Shown: in pieces, positions 61,001 to 64,000 of the stretch
Numbering within the stretch: position 1 is the stretch's first letter
How the letters are laid out: the number at the start of each line of letters is the position of its first letter
From: Triplophysa rosa
Taxonomy: Eukaryota > Chordata > Actinopteri > Cypriniformes > Nemacheilidae
Assembly (NCBI RefSeq): GCF_024868665.1
Contig: NC_079914.1
Location: forward strand, 1,829,604-1,893,603
Direction of reading: 5' to 3'
Length of the DNA stretch: 64,000 bases
Position numbers and translations under genes: made by a program
The notes under the pieces: generated by a model
Database searches by the model: none
What the model was told of the DNA's origin: nothing
Seen by the model: the letters and a program-made list of their open reading frames with translations, nothing else

Positions 61001-61530
61001 ATCATTCGTCATCTTTTAGACATACAGTTTGGCAAGTATTTATTTTGAATTGGTTGTCTATTGTTCAAGCCATGATATTAGTACCTTGTAATGATTTTTG
61101 CATCATGCACAGAGGCCGGTTGACTGCTAACTGACCGATGATCTTTCTCGCTTGTTTGTCGGGTCACTCAGAGGCGATTCATCAAATGCAGCTCCAACTG
61201 GCCGAGGCAGAGAGGAAGGCCGCCAGCCACATGAGAAAATTTGTGAAGCTACAGGCCGACCATCACAACCTCATCGTAGTCACAGCCGAGCTGGTCGAGT
61301 CGCTGGAGGCCACAGTCCGGGGAAAGATGGCAAGAAAACATCAACCTCACGCCCACAGTTGCTTTAAGACAGATAATACTACCTGGCAACATTCTTCCCT
61401 GCATTCTCAAGGGAAACTCACTGTTTTGCAGATCTCTCCAGAGTACCTGCAAGGCGTGTGTATGCGGCTCTTCAACGGTCACGTGAGACAGAGTGCTGCT
61501 CAGAGTATAGATTTCACCAGACCTGGCACT
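57300..61530 (+). CDS. armc9: ARMC9 (LisH and armadillo-repeat protein), 5' part; gene continues past the window
   Basis: Coding exons: 57300 or 57324 to 57374, 57463-57588, 57718-57888, 58228-58383, 58734-58826, a 25-nt microexon 60285-60309, 61172-61329 and 61432-61530. All are in phase and encode the first 293 residues counted from the methionine of [10 protein letters not shown] (57324), which matches the usual start. An in-frame ATG 24 nt upstream (MCSGKSQN) is also available. Residues about 7-40 form the LisH motif. The stretch [20 protein letters not shown] lies about residues 135-154. About 208-258 form a coiled coil ([12 protein letters not shown] to [10 protein letters not shown]). 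The armadillo repeats lie beyond the window. ARMC9 is a basal-body/ciliary protein linked to Joubert syndrome in humans. The microexon encodes RDGGKGNK. The seventh exon ends at a GC donor (ATG/gcaaga), and its 102-nt intron is in frame and stop-free. Confidence 0.95.
57940..58010. repeat. (TA)n microsatellite in armc9 intron
   Basis: A long TATATA run with one GTG interruption lies just downstream of the third coding exon. Confidence 0.9.
59425..59826. mobile_element. MITE copy A in armc9 intron
   Basis: Matches copy B (60457-60955) through GTGTGCTATGATTGGCCAGT, CATATTTGGAACATCAGGTT and other phrases, in the same orientation. It carries an internal tandem duplication (AAAACGCTGTATTTTCCACA occurs twice, at about 59503 and 59549). 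Its right end is truncated after CGCGCCATTTAA. Confidence 0.8.
60457..60955. mobile_element. MITE copy B in armc9 intron
   Basis: The ends TTTAAAGGAGTCATATGACA and GCGCCGTATGACCCCTTTAA form an imperfect inverted pair with TTTAA at both borders, suggesting a TTAA target. About 499 bp, non-coding. It lies between the 25-nt microexon and the next coding exon. Confidence 0.8.
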
Positions 61531-61799
61531 GTGAGTACATGAAGCCTTTACACACATAGTTTGATTAAACTTGGACGGGAATGTAACTTTTGAATACATT
61601 TGGTACTCAAAACCTCAAGACGGTTGGATATATGATTTGCATATAGGCTTTTTATTCGGCACCCAAACAATTTGTTATTCAAATCGATGTTTAGATAAGA
61701 TAGTTTTACACCGAAATTATGCAAATGAATGAAATTCAGTTCATTCAGACTGGGTAGTCAATGTCCGATTGTATATAGTACATAACGCATACATTGTCC

Positions 61800-62500
61800 T
61801 ATTAAAAATGTCCACTATGCACTATAGGCGGTTTCAGAGTGACAACATAAACAAACGTTACTGCACATGTGCGCATTCATGGACTGCCCTTAACTTCCGG
61901 TACACATTCACAAACAATAGAGTGCCTGTAGATTATTTCTGATAACAAGTAAAAGAAACCGAGAAGAACCGTTACTTGGCTAAACTGGTCTCTCCATTAT
62001 TTTGAATTTAGACTGCGATACCAATTTCAACCGCTAGATGTCAAAGTCCCATACGGTTTGTTTAAATGCGACCAAACTACAGGACCCATTCAACAAATTG
62101 TTTATTTAATAAAATGAACATACAACAAAATTCCACAAATCGTTTATTTAATACAATTATACAATAAAAGAATAATAAAATTAATATTAACAAATGAAAT
62201 AAAATATAAATAGTTATATTATTAGACACTAGCCAAACACAGACCGGAAGTTAACTGCAGTCCCGCCGCGCACGTCCGATGAAACGGTCTATAAAGATTC
62301 TCTGAAGGGTCGCTTTGCCAAAATTGTTTAGGTATTTGACATGCTTTTGCAACTTGTGTGTCCTCAATCATATCTTCCTGTGTGTTTGTTGTGCGTCTGA
62401 CCATCTTTTCATAAAGGGATATTACTCCATGAGCCCTTATGATGATGGATATGTAAGTTGCTGAATGTTGCATCGTCTCTCTGGTCTTGCACGTCAACCC
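61800..62500. repeat. Dispersed repeat in armc9 intron
   Basis: It contains a GGCGGTTTCAGAGTGACAAC-type end near 61829, and at 62221-62292 a segment shared in inverse orientation with 45787-45850. A minus-strand open frame of 91 codons (62222-62497) crosses into that shared segment, has no recognisable domain and is probably not a gene. Confidence 0.5.
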
Positions 62501-62544
62501 GTCAGCCCTGCTTGTCTTCTTCCCCCTTTACATTTGATCCTTAG

Positions 62545-63836
62545 TTAAAGCCTGTTCACACTAAGGAAAATAATTATTACTATAAACTATAATTATAAAG
62601 ATTCATCCTGATAAACCACTGTAAGAGAGTAGCAGAGTCCACACTACCTTTTTAACCAATGAATGCTAAAACATTGACAGCCCATTAAAATTCATTCTAA
62701 TTTAAAGGGCTTATGCATATAAAATGTAAGACTGCAGTGCACAAGATTAGAATAAAAATAAAGTTATTGTCGGCTGGTGTGGATGCTAATTTACATATTG
62801 TCATAGTTAACTTTATACTAGGGCTGTCAACGTTAACGCGTTAACGCATGCGATTATTTTTTTCAAATTAACGCGTGAGAAAATATTTATCGCAATTAAC
62901 GCAGCATCCGTTTGTTTTGACATCCTTTGTCTAGCGTTACATTATGTAATCACGCTCTTATTCGTGTACAGGCTTTTAAACCACTTAAGCGCGATTTGAA
63001 ACAGTTGCTTTGACGCGTTCAATGGAGATAGACCGCTTCTAAACTGTGGGACGTGGCAAAACGCAACGCGAGGTCCAGTCTGGTGTAAACAGTCACCTGC
63101 TAAGGGCTGCGTCGGTGATCTCTGTCAGACAGCGCATCCGTGTTAAGTTCTCTTTCGTGCTTGAATGGATAAAACCACACAAGATTATGTCAGAAAGCCC
63201 GTTTTGTCTAGCATTTTCTTAAGCACAGGCTTCAAAGTGTAAAATAAAATCTTAAATGAATGCAAAGTGTTGTGAAAATGGGAGTGCGGTGACGGTCAGA
63301 TCTGCGTACTGAGACGGCTCTTAAAGGGGCCACGTTCTTAAACGTGCTGCTGTGACTCCTGTCACTAATGTTAATCAAAGAACAAAATAAAAGAAGAAAT
63401 CAATGTGATTTTGTAGCTTTAATGAGAATTCTTCTGCATTTAATTTATAATTTAGCATTAATAAAGACTGTAAAGTGTCCTTCAATTCCTGTATATGTTT
63501 CCTACATGAGCTCTCAATTATACTGTTGAATGGCTATAATTCATGTTAAAATAATCAATTTAATAGAGACATCAGTTACAGTACTAATATCAAAATGATA
63601 GCTTTCATAAAATGATGCTGTTAAAGAAATATGTTGTTTCTACATCAATTTGAAGATTAAATGTGAAATTATTAAAATGTAAAAGTATATTTTAAAATAT
63701 AATAGTTATGTGCGATTAATCGTGATTAATCCCAGAAAAAATGTGTGATTAATCCGATTAATTTTTTTAATCAATTGACAGCACTACTTTATACTGTAGT
63801 CCAGAATATATTATTCTTGGTGCGAACAGGCCTTAA
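62545..63836. mobile_element. MITE with TTAA ends, split by a hAT
   Basis: The left end TTAAAGCCTGTTCACAC is at 62545 and the right end GTGCGAACAGGCCTTAA finishes at 63836. Removing the hAT (62819-63786) and one TSD copy leaves a MITE of about 316 bp. A decayed relative lies at 35030-35217. Confidence 0.75.
62811..63794. mobile_element. Non-autonomous hAT, copy 2
   Basis: The element is 62819-63786 (968 bp), ends TAGGGCTGTCAA and TTGACAGCACTA, with the exact duplication CTTTATAC (62811-62818 and 63787-63794). It is highly similar to 15121-16070 over its whole length, with small indels (for example an extra GTCTAGCATTTT near 63207). Confidence 0.94.
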
Positions 63837-64000
63837 AGGGATAGTTCATCCAAAAATGAAAATTCTGTCATCATTTACTCGCGCTCATGTCATTTCATAC
63901 CTGTATAAATTACTTTGCTCCGAAGAACACAAAGAAAGACATTTGGAAGAATTTTAGTAATTTTCAGTATAGGGAAATCATTGACTACCATAGTAGGAAG
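63833..64000. mobile_element. Palindromic MITE cut by the window edge
   Basis: It begins TTAAAGGGATAGTTCATCC and runs through the family's left arm to the ACTACCATAGTAGGAA phrase at the window end. Same family as 53624-54046. It shares its TTAA with the preceding MITE. Confidence 0.8.

Noticed and set aside
62222..62497. 91-codon minus-strand open frame in the armc9 intron
   Set aside because: It runs into sequence shared with a dispersed repeat (45787-45850), has no domain and no splice context.
61531..64000. A ninth armc9 coding exon within the window
   Set aside because: I searched by eye for the segment expected after the TRPGT residues (an STMLRASL-like start) and found no match. The rest is intronic repeats, so the next exon should lie beyond 64000.

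Overview
The window is AT-rich vertebrate genomic DNA dense in DNA transposons, and almost certainly comes from a teleost fish of the carp/zebrafish group (Cypriniformes or a close relative). The evidence is three fish-like split genes with GT-AG or GC-AG introns, V-type tRNA-derived SINEs, many hAT and TTAA-flanked miniature elements with intact target-site duplications (TSDs), and palindromic MITEs typical of cyprinid genomes. The species cannot be named from the sequence alone.

Layout. Positions 1-35,000 form a gene-poor stretch in which I found no host exon. It is a stack of transposable elements: a Harbinger-like element (2169-3815), a hAT (9399-11320), a hAT carrying a solo LTR (13508-15086), a non-autonomous hAT (15121-16070), an inverted solo LTR (18071-18659), a structurally intact hAT with a 620-residue BED-finger transposase (20698-23329), a long inverted-repeat element (23343-24600), a small hAT (25109-25600), a V-SINE, a decayed Tc1 copy (about 31425-32129) and a short non-autonomous LTR element (32303-33478). 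Positions 35,295-49,954 hold a complete 11-exon minus-strand gene for an MFSD8-like (CLN7-family) major facilitator transporter. Its largest intron is about 92% transposon. Positions 54,542-56,004 hold a complete 5-exon minus-strand polr2h (RPABC3, RNA polymerase I/II/III subunit, 150 aa). Positions 57,300-61,530 hold the first eight coding exons of armc9 on the plus strand; the gene runs off the right edge. polr2h and armc9 are divergent, with about 1.3 kb between their start codons.

The three genes do unrelated jobs: lysosomal-type transport, transcription, and ciliary signalling. I see no operon-like logic. The most notable points are a 6.2 kb hAT composite inside the transporter intron, which carries two blocks of a two-tier repeat (periods of exactly 139 and 169 bp, 12 copies of a shared motif); two separate GC-AG introns, one of them 102 nt, stop-free and in frame in armc9; a THAP-domain exon trapped in a TTAA-flanked transposon; and many nested insertions whose TSDs allow relative dating. 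No complete new biological system was found; the interest lies in transposon structure and splicing.
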